Assembly (NCBI GenBank): GCA_022606135.1
Contig: JABYQN010000005.1
Coordinates: 2,418,001-2,482,000 of the forward strand
DNA from: Fomes fomentarius
Taxonomy: Eukaryota; Basidiomycota; Agaricomycetes; Polyporales; Polyporaceae
Direction: 5' to 3'
Length of the DNA: 64,000 nucleotides
A program made the translations under genes and the position numbers. Each line of letters starts with the position of its first letter. Position 1 is the first letter of the stretch. Of this stretch, positions 44,841-57,500 are shown one piece after another. The notes beneath the pieces are model-generated. The model was not told the origin of the DNA. It saw only the letters and a list, made by a program, of their open reading frames with translations, and made no database searches.

Positions 44841-47800
44841 CAGGTAGAGCTCAACACACGATCACCCATTACATACCAAATTCTGATCGGCGTTCGGTGC
44901 TTGCCGACAGCGGCATCCAGGCTGCTTGGGCCATCTCTGAAGCTTGTTGCTGCCTTCCCGAGTTTACTCCTGCGTTTTATCCTCAGTCCATGGCCTCTGC
45001 GCCCATCTATCACACTCACCGTCTTCTCAAAGCGCCGCGCACGATCACCACAACTGAATACTTCTGCGCGAGGCGGGGGCCCGGGGCGGCTGTGGGCGCG
45101 TAGGTATGTAAGGGCGAGCAGACGACAAGCCTCCCCCCCGACCTCTGCGTTTTATACTTCCAGCCTCTGCCCTCTTGATGGATTACTCGATCATCTTGAC
45201 TCTCGCAGGGACACGTTCCGACCACTTTGTCGTGAATCTTCTTTGGGTTCAACGTCCGACAGAATACCCATTCCGACCGCACTCACATCAATCATCCCTG
45301 TCACCCACCGTCGATTTCATCTACACCCTCATCTCGCAGCCGGCTCCCACCACGAGCATCTTGCCAGATCTCTTCTCGTGGGTGCGTTCGTCTCGAAAGA
45401 TGCCCCTGCTCGTGGCCTATTCGATGCCGTGGAAACCCGTCTGGTGCCCCCCCGTCCTTGCGTTCTCTCGACCCTCCGTTCCGATTTTGACGCCGAGCAT
45501 CCCGATTGGACAGCACACTTTGATTGACCGTCTCGCCTTCTCTCAGACGCCCGAACGGGCCCGTTGACGTTATCCCTGTCGGCGGACTTTCTATCCACCT
45601 TCTTCTTTCTGCCGTTTGCGCAATCTCGCCAAATCTCCATCACCCCCTCGACACGACTAACTAAACTCGGTTTCCGCTTTCCGGTATTCATTTAATTCTG
45701 ACTTTTAGCCCGCGACATAGTATCCCGGCATTCTGCGCATGCACAACAGCCACCCCGCCCGCAATCCCATCGCTCTGCCCGCAGCTCCTCGTCTCTAGGC
45801 CCCCTCTCAGTCTGATCACCGCCAGACATTCAGATTGCCCCCGTCGCTCCAGAGCAATCGGCTCCACCTCAGCGTATCTGCTCCCGTGCCCATTCACTCG
45901 GCAGAAGTCCTTGTCTAATACGTTCTGCCATCTGCCTTGGCCAGAACAGCCAGAACGCGTCTTCAGCGGTGCCTCAACTTGCCATGATCGACGATTTCCT
46001 CTATCGCTCTCCACGCCGCCGGCCCCCCTCATCACATGTGCCGAAAACAAGCTAGTTGTAGTCTTCGAGTTCCGTAGAGCCCTCCTGATGCTCCCCGCAG
46101 AAGCACTCTGAGCCTTCAGCACGGGGTTGCCCGGCTGGCCGCGCAGTCCCATTCAGAATATCGGTATCTGTCGCCCGCATGGTCCACCTGCTTCGGCCCC
46201 CCCGGCTTCTATACCCTCCGCTTCTCCCTCTCGCCCTGAGTTGCTGCGGAGATGAGTAATGACAACAGTCGTTGCATTACAACGTTCTTTGCGCGAGAAT
46301 ATCACCCGTACCCGCATCTCCTCGCTACGTTAAGTCGTGTTCGTGATGGGCTGCTTCTCGTCTGCCGCACAAACGCAGAACAGGCAACAGCTCTACCTGG
46401 CAGGTGGGCGTTTCGCCTCGTGCCTCGGTCAAAGAAAGCACGGCCCCTTGGTCGAAGCCGTCGATGCTCTGAAAGAGGGGCGGTGCGGAGACCGTCGTCC
46501 AGCCCTCCGAAGAATATGAATATGCATGCCACAATGACGAGCAATCGCTTCATTCAGACGTAGAACCTCAAGGCGGCCGTACAATGTCAGCATCACTATC
46601 ACTGCGCCCGTGAATGGGCATGCATGACCCGGCTCCGAAGCTCCTTTTCGAAGCTTCCAGGAGGGACGCATTTCGTCCAATCCGCGCACACCGTCGCCCA
46701 TTGGCTGACAAGGCCTTGACAAATCGCGGACAGGGAGTTTCGCAGCCCACGATAGAGAGCCCGCAACCGTATGGAGCCGCGGGTGCCCAGAGGAGCGAGG
46801 ACGAAAGGCTGCGAGAGGAGGAGGCAAGCAAGGTTCGTGTGCCTTGGGAAGGAGATCCCGATAGGCTATTGCGCGGCGACCGTTGTTGCGGACACGGGCC
46901 AGGAAAGAGAGCGGATGGGCCGAGGGAATTGGAAGATGGTTATGAGCACGTCCGTGTCTATCAGCGGTGGCCCCGTCGATCGGTTGAGCGATCGCGCGCG
47001 TCGTTGCGTGGGTCCGCACTCTGCTGCGTGGCCACATAACTCCCTCGGTGCAGAGGGTGCACATGCGCCTCTCCGTTGTGTCTGAGAAAGTCTTCCGGCT
47101 CACGTCGCGGTTTGTGATAGGTGAAGTTGGCTATGTCAAGGCCCGAGGAGAGAGGCCGGAGTCCGATATCCGATAGGACCCCATTTATCATCACGTTCGA
47201 TGGTGCACTCTCTGGTCGCCGTTGCGTGTCGTAAACGGAGTCGGCTACAACAACTGGGAGCAACAATTGCTCAAGAGAGCAAGTGAAGAGGAACGGGAGG
47301 CGTTTCTGTTGCTGGGCTCGGCTATGGAGAGGAGGCAGTAATCGTGATTTGTAGGTGCGCATTTGCTTCCGCGATTGTGTGGGGGACTATCGCGGAAGAA
47401 TCTGATATGCCAGTTTTGGGAGGCCGCAATGTATCAACGCGTCGCTCGACGCTGGACGTGCGGGATCCAACGGGCCGGGTCTGATATTCTGTGGCCCAAG
47501 GGAGCGGGACCCGGAAGCGCACGACGCCCGTGCCAGACTGTCGTTCTGCGGTTCAGGCGAGCAGGCAGCGTTCGCCTAGCATCTGCTCTGTCCGGATTCA
47601 TTTGCGAGGAGGACGAGGGGGAGGGGACCTCGACGTCTCGACATTCTGGTTCTCATCGTGCGCGTCCGCACCCAGGACCGTGGGGCTGCGTTTTAGCCTC
47701 CGTGCCGTCCCCCGTCCCCCGCGGAGGAGGGGGTGCTATGACGCCACGGTCGACAGCGCGATGTGCGCGCATGACAGGACCCTGCAAACGCCCCGAGCTC

Positions 47801-48412
47801 AAGTGATGCTCGAACCCGCAATCGGGCGCCGCACGCACAGCGCACTTCTGCCCTTCTGCCGCCTCGGCTCGCGCACTGCCAAGCGCGTCCGTAAATGAAC
47901 CACAGACGCCTTGGCTGTCCAGCGCAATCCGTAATCCGCAACTGCACCCCCAGGCACGGCCTGCCAATGCCAGTCCTAGTTCAGCACTCAAGCTCCCCTC
48001 CCCATCTATCTTGTCTTCGCCTTCTCGACGCGCTCCTGCCCCCCCCTCTCTCAGCATCTCATTGCAAAATCACCATGACCAGCAGCTCCTGCACTAGTCC
48101 TTTTCCGCTGCAGAACACGGAGCTCGTACGTAACGCGCGCTCGGCGGCGGGGCTTACGAACGGCGGGCATCGGGCATTAGGCATGGCTCGCGGCATATGT
48201 CCTGCCCACTCGCGGGCATGTCGGGAGGCTGCGCGAGATGCGCGCGCGCACGATGATCAATGGAGAGGGCGATTGTTACCGCATAGGACGAAATAATCAT
48301 TCTATCCTCCCTCCCCCCTCTCCGCTAAACCACTTTTGAAACCCTGCGGACGGGGTTGCGAGTGGCCTCCATGACAGATGGGTCATGGAAAGACGTTGAC
48401 GTTGTGGTGTGT

Positions 48413-48452
48413 GTTCGTGTTTCTGTGTTTCTGTGATTCTGTGGTTCTGTGG
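48413..48452. repeat. 8-bp tandem repeat (TTCTGTGN)
   Basis: Four consecutive units TTCTGTGT, TTCTGTGA, TTCTGTGG, TTCTGTGG (48421-48452) preceded by a degenerate GTTCGTGT. Located in the gene-free interval. Confidence 0.8.
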
Positions 48453-51400
48453 ACCTGTGCTTCTTATCCGCGTAGTCATCGCAAAACGCAGAACGCAGAA
48501 CAGAGCGGTCGGGACAGCATCCAGGAGGACGAGCCCCAGTCGAGAAGGGTGGAGCGGGAAGCGTGAAGAGCCTGAGCAGAGTTCCGCGCGCCCCAGCGAT
48601 GGCTGCCGCACTTCCCTTTCTTCAGTCCCCCGGCGCGGGCATCCCGGCCACTAAACCCAAACCCAAACTGAGATCTCTCCACCTGTGCCACAGAGTCGTT
48701 GGGAGGGGAGGAGGGGGGTGCATGGAATGAATGAATGCATGCATGCGTGACGGGTGGCACGCAGTCTCGAACGCGGCGAAGCTCTAAGGTTGGGTGCGGA
48801 CTCTAAGGAAATTGGGGAGTCCATGTGGATCGGATCGCCCCCCTCTAATGCCCCTCGAGGTAGTAGGGTTTGCCTACTAGCTCTTATCCCTACCGAACAC
48901 GGTACTCTGTGTACCGCACATGGGCATGGCATCTAACCGGTGACCTACGTGCGCAGTTCGTCGATAGTCCCGCTTTATCAATGAGGATGATCTGCGCGAC
49001 GCCGTACAGCGCCCGAGTATAACGCAAGTGCGGCTGCTGCCAGCGCGCTCTCCTCCCGACCTCGTCGATTCCCGCCTCTTCCGCTAAGGCGGGATGCGTC
49101 GATTTGCGGGCACAGTGCAACCGCTTGAGTACTTATCGCAGATCGTTGTCACACCGAGGCCGCAACGTCGGTACGGTAATGAACTATGATGACGCTCGCA
49201 TAATCGCCGCATAGAGGGTCCGGGGCCAGGGCGGTGTGCTATGACTACGTACTAGTCGCCCTTGTATGTATAAGTATGTGCGGAGATGGGCGGAAAAGTT
49301 GCGGTCTTCGGGCATCAGCGCATCATCGGTGGGCAGCCTCCCAGAAAAGAGTCTAGTGCGCGAGCGGATCTGGGCGGAGAAGTTCATCGGACGTCCGAGG
49401 TGGCAAAGATGCGGGCCCTGACCGTGACAAGCTAGCGTCGAGGGGGAGGACCGCACGGAGGGAGGGGGCGTGCGCATCAAATGATGCGGCGGACGCAGTG
49501 GACAGGACCAGGCACCGTCCTGCCCAAATATCAAGTATGTATGTAAGTGATTTTCTGCCCTACTTCTTGGAGTCGGTTAGTTGTGGTTTCGACTCCGAAA
49601 AACACAGTCCAGACGTCATCGACGTTGGTATTGTGAGAGTAAGAATATTAGCAGCAAGATGGTAAAGTTTTGCGAGTGAGTTGTCAGGCACCTGATCATT
49701 CGTCCTGTCTCCCCGAGTTCAGCGCGGTGTTGGTCTTGGCGCACGGTGCAGAGAGTGAGCGAAGGGAACCCGGTTTGGTCGCTCGCGGTGGAGGAAGGGC
49801 TAAGCGCTCGGGCGATGGTTTGCAGCAGTTGAGTAGCCGTGATTGAGCGCGAGTCAAAGTCAGATAAGAATACGCCTGGATTGGGCGCGTTTGAAGACCG
49901 TATGTACCAGATCGTGCTGAACGCCACATTGATCCCATTTTGATGTATGCAATCGAATGACTGTCGAGAAATTCGTCAGCCAGTCAGCCAGTCGCTGCTG
50001 TATGTAATAGTCCGAGTCAGCCGTCATCCAAGTCTTGAGCGGGTCTGGGGACAGGACCGTGCCGGACAATGACGCTGGCGGGGTGGATCACGAGTGTCAG
50101 GAGGAGGTGACAGGTGGAGGCCCAAAGAGGGATAGGCCACTGTTGTGATGTATGTCTATGTCACGGCAAGCAGAAGGTTTGGAAAAAGAGAAGAGAGGAT
50201 GCGCGTAAGAGGAAGTGAGCCTGCCGGATATCGCCCGGGACAGAGCGCGGGCATACAGCGAATACGTCACAGAAGCCAGGGCGGATCCTGGGCAGAGACT
50301 GGTAGCTCTCGAGCGCCGGGGCGACCCGGGCCAGGATGAGGTCCAAGACTCGTGGCGGTTACGGAAGACGCGGACCTCGTGCATAGCTAACCCAGCAGCT
50401 GTTCCCCGGCGAAGCCGCGAAGCACGCTCAGAAGCCCGTCGCGAGTTTGTCGCGAGGCAAAATCTGTTGCGTCCGCTAAGGGCGGTGGGGCGAGAGCGCG
50501 GATGTGACGGAGGGAAGGTCAGGTTTTACAACGTGCTCAACCGAAAGCAGTGGAGGCGTGGACGGTGCGGATCCGTGCTTTAGCGTATCACCGCGGACGC
50601 GCGATGAGAACTCAGAAGAGCATCGAGAGAGAAGAGCGGGCATTAATGTTACTCTATGTTCGTGCTCAGATCTCAGTCCCCTGCTCTCTTGAGGTATGGC
50701 CGATCATCGGAGGAAGCAGGTGGTGGTTCTTGAGATGTACGACGGCGGTCGACCAGAGTAGGTACTGCCTGTCCTTCTTGCGGACTGTCCGTGTCCTACT
50801 TAACGAAATTCCAGATCGTAAGCGGAGGTGCGGCTCGACCTCGCCCTTCGTTCTAGACTTGCGACTATCACTTGGGATTAATGCGCTCAAGAGGGCGCAT
50901 CATCGAGCACTCGTCCTCAGCGCCCCCTTGCTTGCGACATTACGCTAAAGTGGTGAGTGGATGCAAGGAAAGCCTACTCACTGTGGCGGGTTACACCTTG
51001 ACAGGCAAAGAAGGAATCAAGCTATACACAACTCGGCCGTCCGTATGCACCGCGGTCAGGACAGCGGCTCTCTTACCTAGCAACCAAATCGGTATTCTCT
51101 ACGCAGGGCCGAGGAGCGGTCTATAAGCGTGCCACTCGCCACTGCGGATCTCCGAGATACACGGTCGCGGTATGCGCCCAATGGAGTCTTCGACCGGACG
51201 TTCGTGGACATGCCGTGAAGTACGCAATGCACCAATCACGTCCTGGAGGTCCTACTGTCAGCGGTGACGCTGTCGTGCTGCGCCGGCCTATTACCTCGTT
51301 TCTGGCATTCGTGACTCAACAGACTCAACACATAGAACTGTCGTGGATGACGGAAACATCACAGAACGTACCTCAGATTACGACCCGTCGGCGACACTCG

Positions 51401-51965
51401 GAAGCACTCGTGATTCAGGCGGAGACACTAGACAGATCTCGAGCGGACCGACCGACCGACGCGCCATTATCTGTTGCAGGTAGTTTGGCACTCCAACGTT
51501 CGAGAGTCGAGTGCGCATGCCGCGTAGCCTTTCTGAGCCTTCACTCTATGCACGCGAGACGATGGTTAGAAAGTGGAGAGTTTCAACTCGATCAGCGCAA
51601 GTTTGCGCAACAGATGGTCCACAGGCGCCCATAGTGTTCCACGTGGGCCCTGAGCTCGGCGCAGTTCGGCGCAGCGGCCGCGTTGAGCCTCAGCAATGCA
51701 GCGCAACGACGGGCACACACCTCGTCTCCCTGTCCTCTTCTGCAGCGACCACGCACGCACAGACGTCTAGTGTTGCATGGTCCCTTCTGCACCCGCTCGT
51801 CTCACAGCTTGCTCCCATCTAACCGAACATCTTGCCTTATCTCCCTGTTCGACCGCGCTCGGGCTATCTCCGAGCCTGCAGCGAAAGTGAAGCCCTCTCC
51901 CGCTCGTTGCACGTACCTTTGTCGGGCCAGCCGACGCACACAATCGAGCGACTCCTTTGTTTGTC

Positions 51966-53657
51966 ATGTCCTCACTTTCGTATCGGCTCGAGACCCCGCG
52001 TTCGCGCCCGCCGCCGCTGCCCATTCGAACGAGCAATTTGCCAATCAGGAACTCTCAGATCCTAGGTCAAAAAGATGCTACGGAAACACTCCTTTATGAC
52101 TTGCCATCGTCGAACCCGACATCGCCCACACGAGCCACCTCCTCATCTCTCCCCACCTCCCCCACCTCCCCGTACAGTCCCCGCTCCCGGAGCGCAAGAA
52201 TGAGGATGACCCCGCCGCCCTATGGCGGCAGCAAACATAGCCGCTCAAACACACCTTCGCAACCGATGCGCAGCGAGCTAGAAGAGTTCGCAGAGCACTG
52301 TCGGGCATGGTACGTCTCTTCCTGCCTTCCCACTTCGCCCCTTCTTCTCGGCAGCTTAAATACCACAGGTATTATCAGCAGGACGATAATGCCGGCAGGC
52401 TCATGACGCAGACTCTGGCCACGCTTCCACCCTCACAACGAGCACCTTTTGCCCGCCTGCAAGCCTCGATCCGCTCTGCGTACCATGCGAGTGTGAGCGC
52501 ACGGCGGGATGCCGAGTTCAAAGCGCACCTGAATGCTATGAAACCCGGCGGCTCCCTCATGCCCCATTCACGCGCCGACCCTAAAGGTCAGCTCGCGAAG
52601 AAGGAGCGATACGAGCGACTCGAACGGTTCATCCGCACCTGGTGTACAATGGGTATGCCAGGCACGAAGCCGTTCTTCCAGGGTCTGTGGGCGGTCATGC
52701 GACTACAAGTGATACCGCAAGACCTTGGCGGTGCAGGACCATATAGGATCGAATGGGAAATAGACGACGCAGTGTTCAAGGAATCTGCGTAAGTGCGTCT
52801 CGCACAATCTCCGCGCTTTAAGCCTGATTGATTCCGGTCCGGCAACTTCCGCATTCCAGAGGGAAAGATTTCATGCTCGAAGCTATCGACGTTCTCAAAG
52901 GGGTATGTATTCAATACCGGCAGTGTATTAGGATGATGTCGTGCAGGTCAACTGACGTGCTGGTCAGGTTCTTGCATTTGAAGAAACAACATCGTCGCTC
53001 AGCCGCACTCCCTCGACAAATAGCTCCGCCTCTAACTGCCCTGCCCACACCCCCTTGTCGCCCATTCATTCCCGGTCACAATCACAACCGCTTCCCTCTG
53101 AGCGCACCCCGACGTCGCGGGCGCAGAAGCCCCCACCAATAGCGTCCAAGACTCAGACTAAGCGACCACGCGCGCCGAGCGACCCATTCTTAGATACGCC
53201 TACCCTCTCTACATCGTACTCATCCGCACAGACGGGTACCAGTCACCTTTCCACGTCGGGCTCGTCGGCAGCAGACGAACCAATTACACCTACCACTCCC
53301 TCTAGGGAACTGGACGATCTCTTCCCTCCCGCCCCGAAGCCCAATCCCCAGGAATTCTCAGAATCTGATGGATACTTGCGGACTTGGACTGCGCCGGATC
53401 TTCCAAATCCCGAATACCTGATTCTTCTGACACTCTTTCCTCCATTCGTTGCGCACAATACTATCCCACGCTTCTCTGCAGACCAACCAACCCGTCGGCT
53501 CACCGACGAGGAGGAAGGCCGCGAGGGAGAGGAAGGGCGGAAGGAGATCAGGATCGGTACCGGATCCATGTGGCTCGGACCCAAACGCCGTGCGGATGGC
53601 TGGCAGGGCGGCTGGTGGACACGCTTCAAGCTATGGCTTGCACGGGTGTTCTGCTAG
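51966..53657 (+). CDS. conserved-looking fungal protein of unknown function
   Basis: Family not recognised. Four exons (51966-52309, 52369-52788, 52860-52902, 52968-53657) join in frame to 498 residues. The start MSSLSYRLETP is the first ATG of the frame. Residues about 1-100 are Pro/Ser/Thr-rich. The middle (SELEEFAEHCRAWYYQQDDNAGRLMTQTLATLPPSQRAPFARLQ... RRDAEFKAHLN, then KKERYERLERFIRTWCTMGMPGTKPFFQGLWAVMRLQ and PYRIEWEIDDAVFKESAGKDFMLEAIDVLKG) is helical and looks like a folded domain. A second Ser/Pro-rich linker follows. The C-terminus has SDGYLRTWTAPDLPNPEYLILLTLFPPF, an acidic stretch, and a Trp-rich amphipathic end (WQGGWWTRFKLWLARVFC) that might touch membranes; this is inference. 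No signal peptide. Confidence 0.78.
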
Positions 53658-56600
53658 TCGACATGTGGCCTCACTTCGATCGTGGTCTTCGGACCATGGC
53701 CCACAGACATTCGTCTGTCTCCCTCTCCCTATCACATCACATCACGCGCGCCTGGAGCGTCTGGACGATGACTGATCAAATGCGTCCGTGTAGGACTTCC
53801 ACTCTGCAGCTACAGTGCATAACGGTCCAGGCGTTGGGCTGGGCTGGTCGCGCATTCCCGTCGGACAGCGTAGCCTCGCCTCATCGTCGGACATCATCGC
53901 GCGTCGCGTCCACCTCCCGCTGTACATAGGTGTTTACGGGTGGGCGGACACGATGTAGTCGGGTACATACCCTGTACTATCACTGTGTTGATATTATTTG
54001 CTATGGTTATGTGCTTAACGTGCTCGGTACTGTCTTCTCCCCTGTTTGGTTCCCATGCTTCGGCAGTTCGCTCGGTAGCCTCGTTATCACGAGGCACACC
54101 GCGTCCTTGTTAGTGCGTCAATGTCTGCAAAAAACAGGCTTCACCGTACGCTCGGCCCTGGTACGCCAAACACAAATGAGGAAGCCCTAGTGTTCGTTAC
54201 GCGTTTGTGCATGTTTGCTCACACCGACGGCAGCCGCAGGTCACTCCTCCAATTCTCATCCTTATCCTCGTCATTGTGGGCACCCACCGATGAGAAGCCG
54301 TACCATTCGGCGAGATGATCACCGTCGGAAGACGTGCTCGACACAATGGTGCGTGCCATCTTAATGTTGCCGAACAAATCCAATGCTGAACTTTCCAGCT
54401 AGGCAGGTCATCACACCGCCTCCTCTCATGTCTTCGCAGAGAGAGATGGAGCGCATCCCACGCATCTACAGTTCGCGCGTGTTCCCACATATGTTGCGCT
54501 CTCAGGCATCGCTTCCGAAGCACCCGCGCGCGCGCAATTCAGAAGTCGGCGTTCACCGTTAGACTCGACAGAGGAACGGTGTAGAGTTGCCGGTTCGAGC
54601 GACGATACCCGCGTTCAGCAGGAGCGCACCCAGAGACCGACCCTCGTTCTCCTGTTCTCCTCGATTCCTCGATTCCTCGAGCTCAATCACGCCTCCTGGA
54701 CCGCGTGGACGGCCCTCCTTTCTCCCGCTCGCCTGGCCGTCGTTTCCACGGCTAAATTCCTCCCGCCACGTCTACATCTCCACATCCCGCTCTCACAAAG
54801 CACACCCTCTGTTGGTGCGATTGCGTCGAAGGAGGACCGTCCGTGCCTGGAGAATGACGGACGGGTATGGCATATCGGCTGGTGAACTGTGTCTCGCAAA
54901 GCTACTAGCGTATGCCACCACGCTAGCCCCCCCCCACTGGCACATGCTCGCTGTGCGAGCCCCCCGACCCTGCGCGTGCTCTGTCGCTATCTCGGCGATG
55001 GGTTTTTTTATCTCGCTTAGCAGCCTGGGTATGTGGGTATGTCTGTCTGTGGGGGGAGGGGGGGCGACCCTGCAGATCTGCGCCGACTGAATCGATGGCA
55101 GGGGCCGGTGTTCTAGAGACAACCCGGGGGATTTTCAGCAAGCGAGACACACCATTCAGCTGAGTTCTATGGATCTGATCTCCGCACCGTTCGCAATTCG
55201 TCCTGCTCCACACGCGAGTATACGTACCGCACAGATATAGAGAAGAACAAACCGCGAAAACACGACGGTGGTCGCGTGAACGGACGACATGCGCCGAAGT
55301 CAAGTGTATAGCGCATTCGACGATATCCGGGAATGCGTCCAGGTCTCATGGTCGCCGTTTGTATGTGCACGACGCTCATTCATTCGACTCCCGGGCTCGC
55401 CGTAGGTTCCTCGTACGGTACGGTACGTGTAAAGCTGCACTGCGCTCGTGCATTGACGTATGCTGGGCATATTACCTCCGAATGGACGTCTTCGGGCAGA
55501 TAGACTGAACTTGCAGCCGACACACGCCTGGCTGGGTGCAAGCTCGTCTTCACACTAGTACTATGCGGGTCATTAGGCACCCCCTGTCCTCTTTCGAGGC
55601 CCGCAACTTCCGAGGGTCTCTTCTCAACCGTCCGCGCTACACACACGCCTGACAACGGTGACGGTGTGTCGCATTTGTTCACTAGCGTGTCTGTCTACTC
55701 CACCAGTCGAGCACCGTTCGCCCGTCAGTGTCAATTAGTGTCACGGCCCCATCCATCATCGACGTCGACGGCGTGACGTGCGAGGGCGGACTTGACGAAC
55801 GCTTTCCCATCCGTCGCTGGGGGGGTTCGTAATGTATCAAGGCTCGTACGCATGTGCCTGCCTGCGTCTATCGACTTGCCATCGAGGGGGATCCGCACGC
55901 TGTCTGGAAGAAGCCAGAAGGCGGTTCGGTTCTTGCAGATGCAGATGACGCAGGTTCAGGCCAACAAGGCAGCCAAGGCCTGTGCGAACCTCTCTCAGGC
56001 TCATTCAATTACCTGCCCCACCGCTTCCCGACCACAATAAACGCTTCAGGTAGACAGCAATGAGCACCCCCCCCCTTGCCCCTTGGCACCGACCGAAAGA
56101 GGGATGGCCGGGGCTGCTTCCTTGTTCGCGTGTTCGTTCGCGTACGTACGCATGGTTGTAGTTCCCGCTTCTCGCTCGACCCTGCGCTGCGCTTGGCCAC
56201 CAATGCAAATGCAGCTCGGGATCATAGCTTAAATGGACTCGAACGCCTCCGGAAGCATTTAAGGTCTGGGCCGGGCAACGGTCGCCTACGAACTACGACA
56301 TCGAGTCTGTCTGCCGTAAAGTGCAAGCTTAATTATTTCGACATCCTTCGAGGAGGGCTCCAGGACACCAAGCCCGCGGAGCGACCATCATCAGTCAGGA
56401 AGGCAAGCTCATGTCAAAAGACGTCGCATCTCTCGGGACCTGTTGCGAATCTGCGCACGAGCGGAGTTCCGCACGGGAGGAACGCGCGTCGACGATGTCG
56501 ACGAACCACCACCACCACCACCACTATCCTAGTCGATATAACTGCCCTTGCCCTCTCGGCACGTCGGAGAGTCAAGATGTGGACAGATGCGGTACGTGTG

Positions 56601-57500
56601 TGGCGGCAGACTGGCAGTCAATGGATCATCAGTCCACCGTTCTGTCGGATTGCCTGAAACCTTCGTCGACAACGCAAACCTTGTTTATTCAAGAATGCCG
56701 ACTATATGAGAGGGCGCGCGATGTGCATTTCCACAAGATACGTACCTGACCGCGCTCGCAGGAGACGAGGAAGGTGTGGTGGTGACTCGATCGTAGTACT
56801 AGCCTTGCAGCCGCCCACACACTGTCAAGCAGTCTCAGTCTCAGTCCCACGCGCATGTGCACCCTATTTGTCCGGATGTCGGTGTCGCAGACTTGGACTG
56901 GATCGAGAACATACCCTATCTTGATCGTCGCCAATTCTGTAGTACCATGACAAGCGGACTTGCTCGTTTGTCGTCTTTTGTGTCCGGCGCTCACCATGAC
57001 TGTACGCGGCGTCCGATGGGACCGTCATTGGTTATTTGCGGGGGCATCAGAACGGCGGCGGCGGCGCGTTGTATTCAGCCACCGTATCTGTGGTTGAATG
57101 CAGATAGATTGGGATGAGCACGAGTGGACGGACGCGAAAAGCAGCGAGTCGCACAAGAATAACCAAGGGAGACCGTGGCCAAAACCACACCGGGCGCCGT
57201 GACCCTAGTCCAAGGCTGCGGGGGGCGCGCATGGCGGCCACCCCGCACTCCGACACTTAGGAAGCTATCAAGAGGCAAAGAGCAGGACTATCCGTTCCTT
57301 CATAAAATTAGGCCGTGGATAAGTGACTGAATAACACGAGCGAGAGAATACGAGAATGTACGGCAAGCACAGAGTTTGACGGGACGGTGAGAAGCAGCGG
57401 ACATGGGAAGGGGACAAGGGTGCAGACTCATAGTACGCATGCAGGGAAGGCGAAGGAGGGGATGGATCGCCAACAGCAAGGCTAACGCTATCATCGCATC
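53658..57500. other. 3.8-kb stretch without a recognisable gene
   Basis: Holds the 3' flanks of the two neighbouring genes and simple sequence: a CAC run (about 56506-56524), C runs near 54927 and 56066, and a G run near 55062. No supported gene or RNA on either strand. Confidence 0.45.

Larger units (their letters stand above)
44728..51965. other. 7.2-kb stretch without a recognisable gene
   Basis: Longest gene-free interval of the window, upstream of the CSL gene and upstream of the gene at 51966. No spliced frame, transposase, reverse transcriptase, terminal repeat, tRNA or rRNA was recognised. Frames such as 44901-45527 (+) and 46429-47103 (-) look like GC-driven chance frames. Simple repeats are listed separately. 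Long regulatory DNA, non-coding RNA or decayed mobile DNA cannot be told apart by eye. Confidence 0.45.

Noticed and set aside
44901..45527. Plus-strand ORF of 208 codons upstream of CSL
   Set aside because: No domain, no splice support, composition like random GC-rich sequence; it overlaps other frames equally long.
46429..47103. Minus-strand ORF of 224 codons
   Set aside because: Arg/Pro-rich shadow-like sequence with no recognisable feature.
49616..50087. Minus-strand frames reading LKTWMTADSDYYIQQRLADWL and AFSTIWYIRSSNAPNPG
   Set aside because: They look somewhat protein-like, but there is no ATG in frame, no acceptor that links them, and no family match; possibly a decayed gene, not enough to call.
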